Source of the DNA: Luteolibacter arcticus
GTDB taxonomy: Bacteria > Verrucomicrobiota > Verrucomicrobiia > Verrucomicrobiales > Akkermansiaceae
Direction of reading: 5' to 3'
Length of the DNA stretch: 64,000 nt
Assembly (NCBI RefSeq): GCF_025950235.1
Contig: NZ_JAPDDT010000014.1
Location: 120,782-184,781, forward strand
Position numbers and translations under genes: made by a program. Of this stretch, positions 54,611 through 63,928 are shown one piece after another (position 1 is the first letter of the stretch; each line of letters opens with the position of its first letter). The notes under the pieces are model-generated. The model was not told the origin of the DNA. It saw only the letters and a list, made by a program, of their open reading frames with translations, and did no database searches.

Positions 54611-56761
54611 ATGCGCCTTGCTGCCACCCTTGCCCTGCTCGCGTCCGTTGCCGGAGCGGAGATCGAAAGCACCTTTTTCGCCGAAGGACTCCGCGATCCG
54701 ATGGAAATCGCCGTTGCGCCGGACGGGGATCTTTTCGTGGTCGAGCGCGAGGGCCGCGTGCTGCGCGTCCGCCCGGCTACCGGCGGCGTCTTCGTGATCG
54801 GCGAGCTGCCGGTGACGGCGCTCCGCGAGACGGACAAGGACACTCCGTGGGCGCGCGAGGATGGCCTGCTGGGCATTGCCCTCGACCCCGGATTTGCGTC
54901 TAACCGCCGTCTCTATCTTTACTACAGCCACCCGAAGGAGCTGCTGAACCGCCTGTCCCGCTTCGAGTTGAAGGGCGGCATCCTCGATTTGGCCTCGGAG
55001 AAAGTGCTGCTCGATATCCCCACCGACCGCCGCAACAAGGTCTGCCATCACGGCGGCTCGCTTGCTTTCGGGCCGGACGGGCTGCTCTACCTGAGCACCG
55101 GCGACAATACGAACCCCTTCGAGAGCGACGGCTTCGCGCCGATCGACGATCGCGATGGCCGCGACCACACCAACGCGATGCGCAGCGCGGGCAATACCAA
55201 CGACCTCCGGGGGAAGGTCCTGCGCATCAAGCCCACCGAGGCTGGCTACGAGATTCCGGCCGGAAACCTCTTTCCCCCCGGCACGGCCAAGACCCGGCCG
55301 GAGATCTATGTGATGGGCTGCCGGAATCCCTTCCGCATCTCCATCGACCCGAAGACCCGGGTGCTCTATTGGGGCGAGGTCGGACCTGATGCCGGCAACC
55401 CGGGCCCAAAAGGCGCGCAGGGATACGACGAGGTGAACCAAGCCAAGCAGGCGGGTAACTTCGGCTGGCCCTTCGTGATCGCGGACAACAAGCCGTATGC
55501 GATCGTCGATTTCGCGACCAAGCAAACCGGTGCGATGACCGATCCCGCCGCGCCGAAAAATCCCGGCAAGCACAACACCGGCTTGGCCGACCTGCCGCCG
55601 GCGCAAAAGGCCTTCATTTGGTATCCATACGCGAAGAGCGAGGAGTTCCCAGTGGTGGGAACCGGGGGTCGCAATGCGATGGCGGGGCCGGTTTTTTACT
55701 ATGATGCTAGTAGAAAGTTCAACCTGCTGGGCAAGGAGGACGATCACGCGTTGCTGACCTACGAATGGATCCGCGGCAAGATCTGGAAGGCCAAGCTCGG
55801 GGCGGATGAAAAGTTGGAGAAACTGGAGCCGCTGTTGGATCGCCTGAAGCACCCGATGGATTTGGAGATGGCCGCGGATGGCACCATGTGGCTGCTGGAA
55901 TACGGCTCCGAGTGGTACTTCAACAAGGACGGCCGGATTCGTCGCCTGCGCCCGGCCGATGGCAACAAGGCGCCGACCGTGACGGTGAAGGCCGACGGTC
56001 CCGTTTACACCGCAACTGTTAGTGATCCGGAAGGCGACGCGGTCACCATCGATTGGTGGCTTACCGAGGGGGTGGGGGAGGTGCGGCTCGGAGGCGGGCC
56101 GTCTATTTCGCCATCGCGCCCGGGCATCGAGCTGCGCGCCGTGGCGACCGACGCAAAAGGTGCCGTTTCCATCGCGCGGGTGCCGCTGGTGAAGGAGGAA
56201 ACCCTGCCCGCCCTGCAATTGGAACTCGCCGGTAAGCCCGACAAACTGGGATTCGGCGAGGAGCTGGCCTTTTCGGTGAAGGGGGCAGGGGATCCGGGGA
56301 AGCTGGTGGTCCGCGCCCGCTACATCCCGCCGACCGGTCACGATGCCGGTGGCCCGCAGTTTTCCTCGGAGATCGAAAAGCTCGTCGTCTCAAGGCAGTG
56401 CCTCGCCTGCCACCAGATGGACAAGACTTCGGTCGGCCCCGCCTACCTCGACGTCGCCATGAAGTATCGCAGCGATGCCGAAGCGGCGGCCCGCCTCCAA
56501 GCCAAGCTCAAGACCGGCGGCGGCGGCACGTGGGGCGAAGTCCCGATGCCCCCGCAGACTGCCGTTTCCGATGCCGAGGGAGAGACCATCGTCCGCGCCA
56601 TCCTCGGCCTCGCCGAGGGCATGGCCGAAACCCGCGGCTCCGCCGAGGGCAAGCTGCCCCTCTGCCCCCCTCCCGCGACCGCAGCACCCGGCGGGGCCTG
56701 GGAAATCATCGCCGAAGCCCCCGGCCACACCGCGGCGAGGACGCGGATCGCGGCGAAGTGA
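54611..56761 (+). CDS. PQQ-dependent sugar dehydrogenase-like propeller with C-terminal cytochrome c
   Basis: 716 residues from ATG 54611, which opens a signal peptide (ending ASVAGAE). A glucose/sorbosone-dehydrogenase-type propeller (GLRDPMEIAVAPDGDLFV, DGLLGIALDPGF, HHGGSLAFGPDGLLYLSTGD, NPFRISIDP) is followed by a PKD-like segment and a haem-binding domain with CLACH and a distal Met candidate in VPMPPQ. A fused cytochrome would accept electrons directly from the oxidised sugar. The substrate is unknown. It is divergent from the conserved unknown. Confidence 0.9.
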   Translation: MRLAATLALLASVAGAEIESTFFAEGLRDPMEIAVAPDGDLFVVEREGRVLRVRPATGGVFVIGELPVTALRETDKDTPWAREDGLLGIALDPGFASNRRLYLYYSHPKELLNRLSRFELKGGILDLASEKVLLDIPTDRRNKVCHHGGSLAFGPDGLLYLSTGDNTNPFESDGFAPIDDRDGRDHTNAMRSAGNTNDLRGKVLRIKPTEAGYEIPAGNLFPPGTAKTRPEIYVMGCRNPFRISIDPKTRVLYWGEVGPDAGNPGPKGAQGYDEVNQAKQAGNFGWPFVIADNKPYAIVDFATKQTGAMTDPAAPKNPGKHNTGLADLPPAQKAFIWYPYAKSEEFPVVGTGGRNAMAGPVFYYDASRKFNLLGKEDDHALLTYEWIRGKIWKAKLGADEKLEKLEPLLDRLKHPMDLEMAADGTMWLLEYGSEWYFNKDGRIRRLRPADGNKAPTVTVKADGPVYTATVSDPEGDAVTIDWWLTEGVGEVRLGGGPSISPSRPGIELRAVATDAKGAVSIARVPLVKEETLPALQLELAGKPDKLGFGEELAFSVKGAGDPGKLVVRARYIPPTGHDAGGPQFSSEIEKLVVSRQCLACHQMDKTSVGPAYLDVAMKYRSDAEAAARLQAKLKTGGGGTWGEVPMPPQTAVSDAEGETIVRAILGLAEGMAETRGSAEGKLPLCPPPATAAPGGAWEIIAEAPGHTAARTRIAAK

Positions 56762-56777
56762 AAATCCCAGAATGGGC

Positions 56778-57092
56778 TCATTCTTCGGTTTGGCCAAGTC
56801 CCTCGGTTTCAAGTCGAGCATCTTGGTCTGCAACGAAAGCGCAGGATTCCTCGAGGGTGACGAGTCTCGTGGTCTGAGGTGCCTGTTGGAGAGACATTAC
56901 TGGAAGGCGGGGATTTGGGCCAAGGCCGGCCCTGATAAGTTCCAGCAGCATCTCGTCCACGCATTTGCCCTCGGCTGCTGCGCGGGAATTCACCTCCCTC
57001 ATCAGGTCGTCAGGCAAGTCCAACACCTTTTTCACAAGGGAACTTTTCCAGAATGCCGGGTCGCTGTCAAAGCGCTGGCTGTGGGCTTGCAC
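56778..57092 (-). CDS. Ribbon-helix-helix (antitoxin-like) protein
   Basis: 104 residues as drawn, but a GTG at about 57035 could be the true start. Residues VKKVLDLPDDLMREVNSRAA followed by a VDEMLLELIRAGL helix form a ribbon-helix-helix pattern like plasmid-type or VapB-like antitoxins. The remaining C-terminal tail is unstructured-looking. No toxin gene is adjacent, so it is an orphan. It lies divergent from trpE and slightly overlaps that gene's upstream region, where it could act as a local repressor (inference). Confidence 0.5.
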   Translation of the reverse strand: MQAHSQRFDSDPAFWKSSLVKKVLDLPDDLMREVNSRAAAEGKCVDEMLLELIRAGLGPNPRLPVMSLQQAPQTTRLVTLEESCAFVADQDARLETEGLGQTEE

Positions 57093-57109
57093 GCCGCCCG
57101 TTCGCGGGC

Positions 57110-58624
57110 ATGCTCCCGCGCGTCGTGAATCCCATCCCGGTCGAACCGTCGTTCGAGTCCTTCTGCAAGCTGGCTGAGCAGGGCAATGTTGTCCCGCTCT
57201 ACACCCAGCTTGCCGCGGACTTTGAGACGCCGCTGTCGGCGTACCTCAAGGTGCGCGACGCGCGTCATTCCTTCCTGCTCGAGAGCGCCGAAAGCACCGA
57301 CAAGAGCGGACGATGGTCGATTATCGGGACCAACCCGCGCCGGGTCATCGAGGCTCGCGACAAGAACCTCGTTATCCGCGAAGGCTCGTCGATGGAAAAG
57401 ATCACGGTCGAGGATGATGTGCTCGCCGCCTTGGAACGCCACATGGCTCCCTACAAGCCGGTGTTGCATGGCAATCTGCCGCCGTTTTGCGGCGGGCTGG
57501 TCGGGTTCCTCGCCTACGATGCGATCCGCCAGTTCGAGCCGACGGTGCCTGCCGCGCCGAAGGACGAGCTCGGTATTCCCGATGCCGTTTTCATGCTGGC
57601 CGACACGCTGATCGTCTTCGACCAGCGCCTACGCCGCCTGCAGATCATTGCGAATGCCTTCACCGGCGATCACGCCAGTCTGCAGGAGGCTTATGACGCC
57701 GCCCGGGGCAAGATTTCGGCGCTCGTCGAGATGCTGAATCGCCCGCTGCACGTGCCTGCCCTGAATGGCCTGGTGCCGGTCGAGGCCGCGCAGGCAGAGA
57801 GCAATACGTCGCAAGCCGAGTACGAAGACATGGTTCTTCGCGGGAAGGAATACATCGCCGCCGGTGATGTGTTCCAGTTCGTGCCGAGCCAGCGCTTTGC
57901 CACGGATTTTCATCGCTCGCCGGTCGATCTCTATCGGGCGCTGCGCCATGTGAATCCGTCGCCGTACATGTTCATTCTGGAACTGGGCGACTTCGCATTG
58001 GTCGGCTCGTCGCCGGAAGTTCACGTGCGTGCCATCGGCGGCCGCATCGACATCCGCCCGATCGCCGGGACCCGGTGGAGGGGCAAGACGCCGGAGGAAG
58101 ACGACGCGCTCGCGGCCGAGCTGTTAGCTGACCCGAAGGAGCGGGCCGAGCACCTGATGCTGGTCGATCTCGCCCGCAACGACGTCGGCCGCATCGCCAG
58201 GCACGGCAGCGTGAAGGTCGATGATTTCATGATCGTGGAGCGCTACAGCCACGTCATGCACATCGTTTCGAACGTCACCGGCACGCTCGACGAGACTCAT
58301 AGTAGTTACGACGTGCTGCGCGCGACCTTCCCCGCCGGGACGGTCAGCGGTGCGCCGAAGATCCGCGCGATGCAGGTCATCAACGAGCTCGAGAAGAGCA
58401 AGCGCTGCGCCTACGCCGGCGCGGTCGGCTACTTCGGCTTCGATGGTGGCCATGACTCGTGCATCACCCTGCGCACGTGCTTGCTGAAAGACGGCAAGGC
58501 CTACGTGCAAGCCGGTGCCGGAGTGGTCGCGGATTCCAATCCCACCTACGAGTTCGAGGAGACCGTCAACAAGGCCAAGGGCATGCTGCGCGCCATCGCC
58601 CTCGCAAAAACGCTGGAGGACTGA
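57110..58624 (+). CDS. trpE: Anthranilate synthase component I
   Basis: 504 residues from ATG 57110 (GTG 57122 possible). Chorismate-binding C-terminal domain motifs are intact: SSPEVHVRAIGGRIDIRPIAGT, LLADPKERAEHLMLVDLARND and GTVSGAPKIRAMQVI. The N-terminal domain holds the tryptophan feedback-site region (LLESAEST). With TrpG it converts chorismate to anthranilate. The gap to trpG is two bases, so the genes are cotranscribed. Confidence 0.96.
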   Translation: MLPRVVNPIPVEPSFESFCKLAEQGNVVPLYTQLAADFETPLSAYLKVRDARHSFLLESAESTDKSGRWSIIGTNPRRVIEARDKNLVIREGSSMEKITVEDDVLAALERHMAPYKPVLHGNLPPFCGGLVGFLAYDAIRQFEPTVPAAPKDELGIPDAVFMLADTLIVFDQRLRRLQIIANAFTGDHASLQEAYDAARGKISALVEMLNRPLHVPALNGLVPVEAAQAESNTSQAEYEDMVLRGKEYIAAGDVFQFVPSQRFATDFHRSPVDLYRALRHVNPSPYMFILELGDFALVGSSPEVHVRAIGGRIDIRPIAGTRWRGKTPEEDDALAAELLADPKERAEHLMLVDLARNDVGRIARHGSVKVDDFMIVERYSHVMHIVSNVTGTLDETHSSYDVLRATFPAGTVSGAPKIRAMQVINELEKSKRCAYAGAVGYFGFDGGHDSCITLRTCLLKDGKAYVQAGAGVVADSNPTYEFEETVNKAKGMLRAIALAKTLED

Positions 58625-58626
58625 CC

Positions 58627-59190
58627 ATGTTGCTCATCATCGATAATTACGACTCCTTCACCTACAACCTCGTCCAGTACTTCGGCGAGCTCGGGTCGGA
58701 GATGAAGATCGTGCGCAACGACGCGCTGACGGTGGACGACGTGAAGGCGCTGAAGCCGGAGCGGATCTGCATTTCCCCCGGCCCCTGCACGCCGAACGAA
58801 GCCGGCATCTCCTGCGAGCTGATCGAGAAGCTGGGCCCGACGACGCCGATCCTCGGCGTCTGCCTCGGCCACCAATCGATCGGCCAGGTCTATGGCGGTG
58901 ACGTCATCCGCGCGGACAAGCTGATGCACGGTAAGACCTCGCCGATCCTCCATGAAGGCAAGAGCGTCTTCGCCGGCCTGCCGAGTCCGTTCGAGGCCAC
59001 ACGCTACCACTCGCTCATCGTGAAGCGCGAGACCTTGCCGGACTGTCTGGAGATTACCGCATGGACGGCCGATGGCGTGATCATGGGTCTCCGGCACAAG
59101 GAGCACCCGGTCCACGGCGTGCAGTTCCACCCGGAGTCGATCCTGACGCAGGACGGGAAGCGCATCCTGGAGAACTTCCTCGCGATGTGA
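58627..59190 (+). CDS. trpG: Anthranilate synthase component II (glutamine amidotransferase)
   Basis: 187 residues. Class I glutamine amidotransferase: DNYDSFTYNLVQYF, ISPGPCTP, the nucleophile Cys in GVCLGHQSIG, and the His-Glu of VQFHPESILT. It supplies ammonia to TrpE; in some bacteria the same subunit also serves para-aminobenzoate synthesis. Trp genes beyond E and G are not adjacent. Confidence 0.96.
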   Translation: MLLIIDNYDSFTYNLVQYFGELGSEMKIVRNDALTVDDVKALKPERICISPGPCTPNEAGISCELIEKLGPTTPILGVCLGHQSIGQVYGGDVIRADKLMHGKTSPILHEGKSVFAGLPSPFEATRYHSLIVKRETLPDCLEITAWTADGVIMGLRHKEHPVHGVQFHPESILTQDGKRILENFLAM

Positions 59191-59241
59191 GGGGGCCGTC
59201 GCGACCTTGCAAAAGTCGCGGGTCAGCCGTAGTCTCACAGC

Positions 59242-59427
59242 ATGACAGAGAAGGAGAAGCCGGATTTTTCCAAGAACCCGCTTGCCCAAGCAATCTTGCG
59301 TGAAGGTTTGGCGATCCAAGATCGCTTCGCTGCCGAGCCGGTTTATGCAAGAACCGGCAAGGGCTACCTGAAGAGCGCCGGCGTTCGCGAAATGGAAGAG
59401 GCGAAGGAGAAGGCGAAGAAAAAGTAG
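59242..59427 (+). CDS. Small hypothetical protein
   Basis: 61 residues, highly charged, mostly helical (ending in EEAKEKAKKK). No domain recognised. It begins 51 bases after trpG and ends two bases before the next small gene, so the two may be a unit. Confidence 0.5.
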   Translation: MTEKEKPDFSKNPLAQAILREGLAIQDRFAAEPVYARTGKGYLKSAGVREMEEAKEKAKKK

Positions 59428-59429
59428 CC

Positions 59430-59813
59430 ATGAATCGCAAGGCGTGGCTTGTCGAGATCCCTTGGGAACTCGTCGTTTGGCAAAACGAGCAACTCTGTTC
59501 CGCGAAGCACGCGCACCACGGCCCCACGTCCGATGGCTACGAAGCGACGCGAGAGTTGTGGAAATCGCATCATTTGGAAGAAATGGATCTTCTGGCGGTG
59601 GCGGACCTTTGCCGCAAGTGCCACCGGTTGGCACCCTTCACGAGCTACAATGGGAATACGTTCGCCGCGATCATTCGCGCGCTGATCGACCCACTGGATC
59701 TTGAACCGCGTCAGGCAGCCTTGGGCCGCAGCCTTGCCTGCCACATCGTTGCGGGGGTCGCGGGAGATGAAGAGGTCCGGGCGTTCCGGGAATTCTGCGA
59801 ATCGCTGGGATAA
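59430..59813 (+). CDS. Hypothetical protein with conserved-looking Cys residues
   Basis: 127 residues. It has four Cys and several His, with a CRKCH segment in the middle (LCRKCHRLAPFTSY). CRKCH resembles a haem motif in shape, but there is no signal peptide, so a haem protein is unlikely and a metal-binding site is possible. No family was recognised. It is paired with the preceding 61-residue gene. Confidence 0.5.
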   Translation: MNRKAWLVEIPWELVVWQNEQLCSAKHAHHGPTSDGYEATRELWKSHHLEEMDLLAVADLCRKCHRLAPFTSYNGNTFAAIIRALIDPLDLEPRQAALGRSLACHIVAGVAGDEEVRAFREFCESLG

Positions 59814-60004
59814 AGAGCCGGGAGTGACCGGGGCCGATTTCCATCGCACCGTGCTCGCGGAAAACACTAACAACCAGACATTCGGGAGGGCTGAAATTCC
59901 CGCAGGATGTCCTTACGGACAGCGAATTCAGCCGATAAAATGCGTACCGTTCCTGATGGCAAACTCCGCTCGACCTTTTCCGCAGACAGGCGAATCTCGC
60001 GGCG

Positions 60005-62359
60005 ATGATCCGCGTCGTTTGCTTCACCGTGCTGACCTTGTGGGGAATGGCCGCCACCCCGGCCTTGGCGGACAAGCGCCTGATCGCCGAAAGTCGGCAT
60101 CCGACTGCCAAGGAAAGGCGGGCCGGCCGGGCGAAAATCGAGAAGGACCTCGAAAGGGACGGCTTCCGCCCGCTGCCACGAATCGTCGGCGGCCGGGCGG
60201 CGGCGGACGGCGAGTACCCGTGGATGGTCGGACTGATCGACGCGGGGGAGCCGGATGAATACGACGGACTTTTCTGCGGCGCGTCGCTGATTCATCCCTA
60301 TTGGGTGCTGACGGCGGCGCATTGCGTGCTGGGCAGCCGGGCGGAGGACATCGAGGTGCTGGTGGGCGCGAATGACCTGTCGAATCCGGGCAGCGGTGCG
60401 CAGCGGATCGCGGTGTCGGAGATCATCATCTCGCCGACCTACAACGACTCCACTATGGACGCGGATTTCGCCCTGCTGCGGCTGGCGGAGCCGGCAAGCG
60501 GAACGGCGATCCCCGTGATCGACGATCGCGACCATGAGCTGCCCGGCGTGGAGGCGACGGTGACTGGCTGGGGAACCACAACCGAAGGGACGGCAAGCTA
60601 CCCGAACCGTTTGCAGGAAGTGGAGCTGCCGATCGTCGATCTGGAACTCGCCAATGAGTCGCCAGCCTACGATGGAACGCTCACCGGAAACATGCTGGCG
60701 GCAGGCTTTGAAGAGGGCGGAAAGGATGCGTGCCAAGGGGACAGCGGTTCGCCGTTGATCGTGCCATCTCCGCGTGCGCCGGGCTGGATGCAGGCCGGGG
60801 TGGTTAGTTTTGGCGAGGGCTGCGCGCAGCCGGACGCCTATGGGATTTACACGCGGATCGGGAATTTCCGCGACTTCATCACCGGCCATATCCGGCCGAA
60901 CTACGCGGCTTGGGAGCGTGCCAATGGCCGCAGCGGCGAAAACATCGATCTGGATGAAGACGGGCGGACGAATTTCGAGGAGTGGGCTCTGCCAGACGGC
61001 GGGCTCGAGCTCCAAATGGCGGCGGGCAAGCTCTGGCTTTCCTATGTGCGCCCGGCCCTGGCCAGCGAGGCGGATTACTATCTCGAACATGCCAGCAGCG
61101 CGGCTGGCCCGTGGTCAGCGGTGACGGGGGCGGCGATGGCAGAGGATGAGGTGCTGGAGGGGGGGGGGATACTCCGGACCTTCGAGTTGCCCGGGAGTGC
61201 CAATACCGGTGTCTACCGCGTGCGGGCAGCATTTTCCGCCACCTATGTCCCGGGCCCCAGGCCGCTGGCGGTCCCCGGCGGGGCGACCGGGACGCTGGCG
61301 AATCCTGACGAGGTCCAAGACGGCCGCTTTCAAAAGAGCTACGTGCTACAGATTCCGGATGGTACCGGACCGCTGCGGATCGCGGTGCGGTCGGGTGATT
61401 TCGATACGCGCTTCCGGCTGTCCGGCATGTCTTCGCCCGCCGTGATCGAGGTGGACAACAATGCAGGGAAGGGCGTGCTCGGCGGCGATGAGCTTTACGA
61501 TTTCACCCCGGAGGCGGGACGCGAGTATCGGGTGGAAGTCACCTCGCATGACCCGGGAGCGACGGGGAGCTTCGAGCTGAACGTCTGGCGGCCATCCGTG
61601 ATCGCGGCCTTGCCGCCGCTGGCTGCGGCCGGCGGAGTGGTGAATGGCAGCCTTTCCACCGGCGATGCCTTCGACCCGTTCTTCCTGCCGGGTGGCGAGT
61701 TCTACAAGGACGACTACCGGATCGACACGTCCGTGTTCTCGCCGGGCGGCTTGATCGAGCTGCGGATGACCTCCAAGGGCAAAGCGACCAAAGCGATCGA
61801 TGACTCTATCATCCTGATCGACGCCGAAAGCGGCCGGCTGATCACCGGCAACGACAATTTCACCGGCAAGACGAACGATTCCGGGCTGAGGTTCCAGCCG
61901 GTGACGGGTAAATCCTACCTGCTCCGGGCATCTGCCAGCGAGGACCGGGACGTGGGCATCTATCGTCTGACGAGCTCGCGGATCGATCCCGCCTCGAAAA
62001 AGAGCCCGGTACCCACGGTCAACATCGGGGCCTCGGTCAAAGGGAAGCTCGCGGCTGCCAGTGAACTCGACGAGCGCTACCTGACCTTCAAGCGCGACTA
62101 CCTGCTTGCGCCGGTTTCCGGGGATCGAAAGGTGGTCGTGACGCTTTCCTCGGCGAAATTCGACGCCTACCTGATGGTGCTCGACCCCCGTGACCTGAGC
62201 GTGGTGGAGGAGGGCGACTCGGGTGGCCCGTCGGGTGGCCGCGACAATGCCAAGGTGGAATTCACCGCCCGCGCTGGACGCCGCTACTTCATCCGGGCCA
62301 CCAGCTACGACCCGCGTGAGACCGGTCCATTCGTTCTAACCACCACCGCCGCGCCATGA
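60005..62359 (+). CDS. Secreted trypsin-like serine protease with PPC-like repeats
   Basis: 784 residues with a signal peptide (ending PALADKR). The activation site IVGG follows a pro-segment. The catalytic triad is visible: TAAHC, DADFALLRL and GDSGSP. Asp six residues before the catalytic Ser (DACQGDS) is the position that gives trypsin its preference for Arg/Lys. Two or three beta-rich repeats of the pre-peptidase C-terminal type fill residues about 400-780 (for example PLAVPGGATGTLANP and VNIGASVKGKLAAAS). Extracellular digestion of proteins is the likely role. It overlaps the next gene by four bases. Confidence 0.9.
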   Translation: MIRVVCFTVLTLWGMAATPALADKRLIAESRHPTAKERRAGRAKIEKDLERDGFRPLPRIVGGRAAADGEYPWMVGLIDAGEPDEYDGLFCGASLIHPYWVLTAAHCVLGSRAEDIEVLVGANDLSNPGSGAQRIAVSEIIISPTYNDSTMDADFALLRLAEPASGTAIPVIDDRDHELPGVEATVTGWGTTTEGTASYPNRLQEVELPIVDLELANESPAYDGTLTGNMLAAGFEEGGKDACQGDSGSPLIVPSPRAPGWMQAGVVSFGEGCAQPDAYGIYTRIGNFRDFITGHIRPNYAAWERANGRSGENIDLDEDGRTNFEEWALPDGGLELQMAAGKLWLSYVRPALASEADYYLEHASSAAGPWSAVTGAAMAEDEVLEGGGILRTFELPGSANTGVYRVRAAFSATYVPGPRPLAVPGGATGTLANPDEVQDGRFQKSYVLQIPDGTGPLRIAVRSGDFDTRFRLSGMSSPAVIEVDNNAGKGVLGGDELYDFTPEAGREYRVEVTSHDPGATGSFELNVWRPSVIAALPPLAAAGGVVNGSLSTGDAFDPFFLPGGEFYKDDYRIDTSVFSPGGLIELRMTSKGKATKAIDDSIILIDAESGRLITGNDNFTGKTNDSGLRFQPVTGKSYLLRASASEDRDVGIYRLTSSRIDPASKKSPVPTVNIGASVKGKLAAASELDERYLTFKRDYLLAPVSGDRKVVVTLSSAKFDAYLMVLDPRDLSVVEEGDSGGPSGGRDNAKVEFTARAGRRYFIRATSYDPRETGPFVLTTTAAP

Positions 62360-62673
62360 TCGATGAACCTTGGTTCCTGCCTACCGTCCTTGGCACGGTG
62401 GTCTTCCTGCAACTGGTGCTGCTCATCGCCGTGCTGCGATTGTCGGCGCGGGTCTCGCGGCTATTCCGGCTGATTGCCTCGCCGGTGCCGGCAGCGACTC
62501 AGGAATTGGCCGACCGCAAGGAGGCCACGGGGGAGCAAAAGAAGTGGTTCGCTGAGTTCCTTGAGGAAGATCCCTCGCGTCGCGATCTACCGAAAAAGGA
62601 GCAGTTCGCCAACTTCCGCCAGTGGCGGGAGGACCGGGGCCTGAATTGGAAAGGTCCGGTAGGCGGTCTCTGA
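62356..62673 (+). CDS. Small single-span membrane protein
   Basis: 105 residues. One N-terminal transmembrane helix (PTVLGTVVFLQLVLLIAVL) and a charged C-terminal domain with FRQWREDRGLNW. The start overlaps the protease stop (ATGA), so translation is coupled. A role in secretion or processing of the protease is possible but not supported by any recognised domain. Confidence 0.6.
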   Translation: MIDEPWFLPTVLGTVVFLQLVLLIAVLRLSARVSRLFRLIASPVPAATQELADRKEATGEQKKWFAEFLEEDPSRRDLPKKEQFANFRQWREDRGLNWKGPVGGL

Positions 62674-63863
62674 GAAGAGTTCTCCAGAATATCGTGGCCA
62701 TCGCCGCTGGTGGAACCGCCACGGCCAACAGTTACTCGCTCGCCGTGGCGGCCGACGGCACGGTTTACGGCTGGGGCGATAACGGTAATGGCCAACTCGG
62801 CGTCGGCAGCACGACGGACTCGACTCGACCGAAGGCGATCACGAATTTCAAGGTGCTGCCGGGCTATCCCGAAGTGGGGCTCACGTCGACCCTCGACCCG
62901 GTGGGAGCTCCGGGAACCGTGCTGCTGACCGCGACGCCGACGGATCCCGATGGCTTAACCGGCGTGTCCGTGAAATTCTACATCAATGGTCAGATGGTCC
63001 TTGAGAAGACTTCTGCGCCTTGGACCTATTCCTACACTCCCACCCAGGCCGGCAGCTACCATGCCTTCGCGGTGGTCAAAGATCTCACCTTGCTGGAGGG
63101 CCAGTCGCCGCCGGCGAATTTCTCGATCAATACGCCACAGGTTTCCCTCGCAGCGGAAGTTGCTCCGTCGTATGCGCCGGGCACCGTGGTCTTGACTGCC
63201 AGTCCCACCGATGCGGATGGAGCCGGGAACCTCGCCTCGGTGAAGTTTTATGTGGACGGAGACCTGGTCGGTGAGCGGACAGCCCCGCCGTGGACCTGCG
63301 CCCATTATCCCAACGATGAAGGCACCTACCCGGCGACCGCCGTCGTCAGGGACAGGTTCGGCTTAGAGAGCACCTCGGCTCCGGTGTCTTTTTCCGTGCA
63401 TGCCCCGTTGATTCCGCTCGCGATCAGCGCGTTCGTTCATGAGAACCCGGGCTACGTCACGCTGACTGCCAGCCCCACGGATGCCGACGGTGTGGGAAAT
63501 CTCTCCCAAGTGATCTTCTATTCCAATGGCGTCCCCGTGGGCTCCTCCTCCATGTCGCCCTGTGTGATCGAGATGCCGAGCTTGGCAAGCGGCTCCTATA
63601 CGGTTCACGCGGTGGTCTTCGACCACTTCGGCTTTACGAGCACCTCGCCTTCGCTGCCATTCACGATCCACGCTTCAGGCGGTGCGCCGGACGATGATGG
63701 CGACGGCATCACGAATGCGGACGAGATCGCGGCCGGCACTTCACCCACGGATACCGACTCCGATAACGACGGGATCCCGGATGGGCAGGATGCTTCGCCA
63801 CTTTCGCCGGACTTCGTCTCCACCACCGTCAGCGGCCTCTCCGTGTGGGCTCCCCTTCGGTGA
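62674..63863 (+). pseudogene. Truncated RCC1-repeat/Ig-like secreted protein fragment
   Basis: The reading frame continues from 62622 but the recognisable protein starts mid-repeat: SYSLAVAADGTVYGWGDNGNGQLGVGSTTD is one RCC1 repeat, lacking the earlier repeats and any signal peptide. It is followed by three Ig-like (Big) repeats with the pattern TDADGAGNLASVKFYVDG, and a TSP3-like DDDGDGITNADE/DTDSDNDGIPDG segment. The C-terminal end looks abrupt. The 5' part has been lost at about 62670, just after the preceding gene, and an insertion sequence lies 70 bases downstream. It is therefore called a decayed fragment. Confidence 0.6.
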
Positions 63864-63928
63864 TAGCGCCTGATTCCGACGCCTTCCCAAGATCATGACT
63901 TTCTCTAATTTTCCGATGAATTCTCTTA

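Noticed and set aside
54533..56341. Long minus-strand open frame (602 codons) antisense to the sugar dehydrogenase
   Set aside because: The plus strand has the signal peptide, propeller motifs and haem site; the antisense protein is Arg/Val-rich with no motif.
59430..59813. CRKCH as a c-type haem site
   Set aside because: The protein has no signal peptide, and haem attachment to c-type sites happens in the periplasm; the motif is more likely a metal site or chance.
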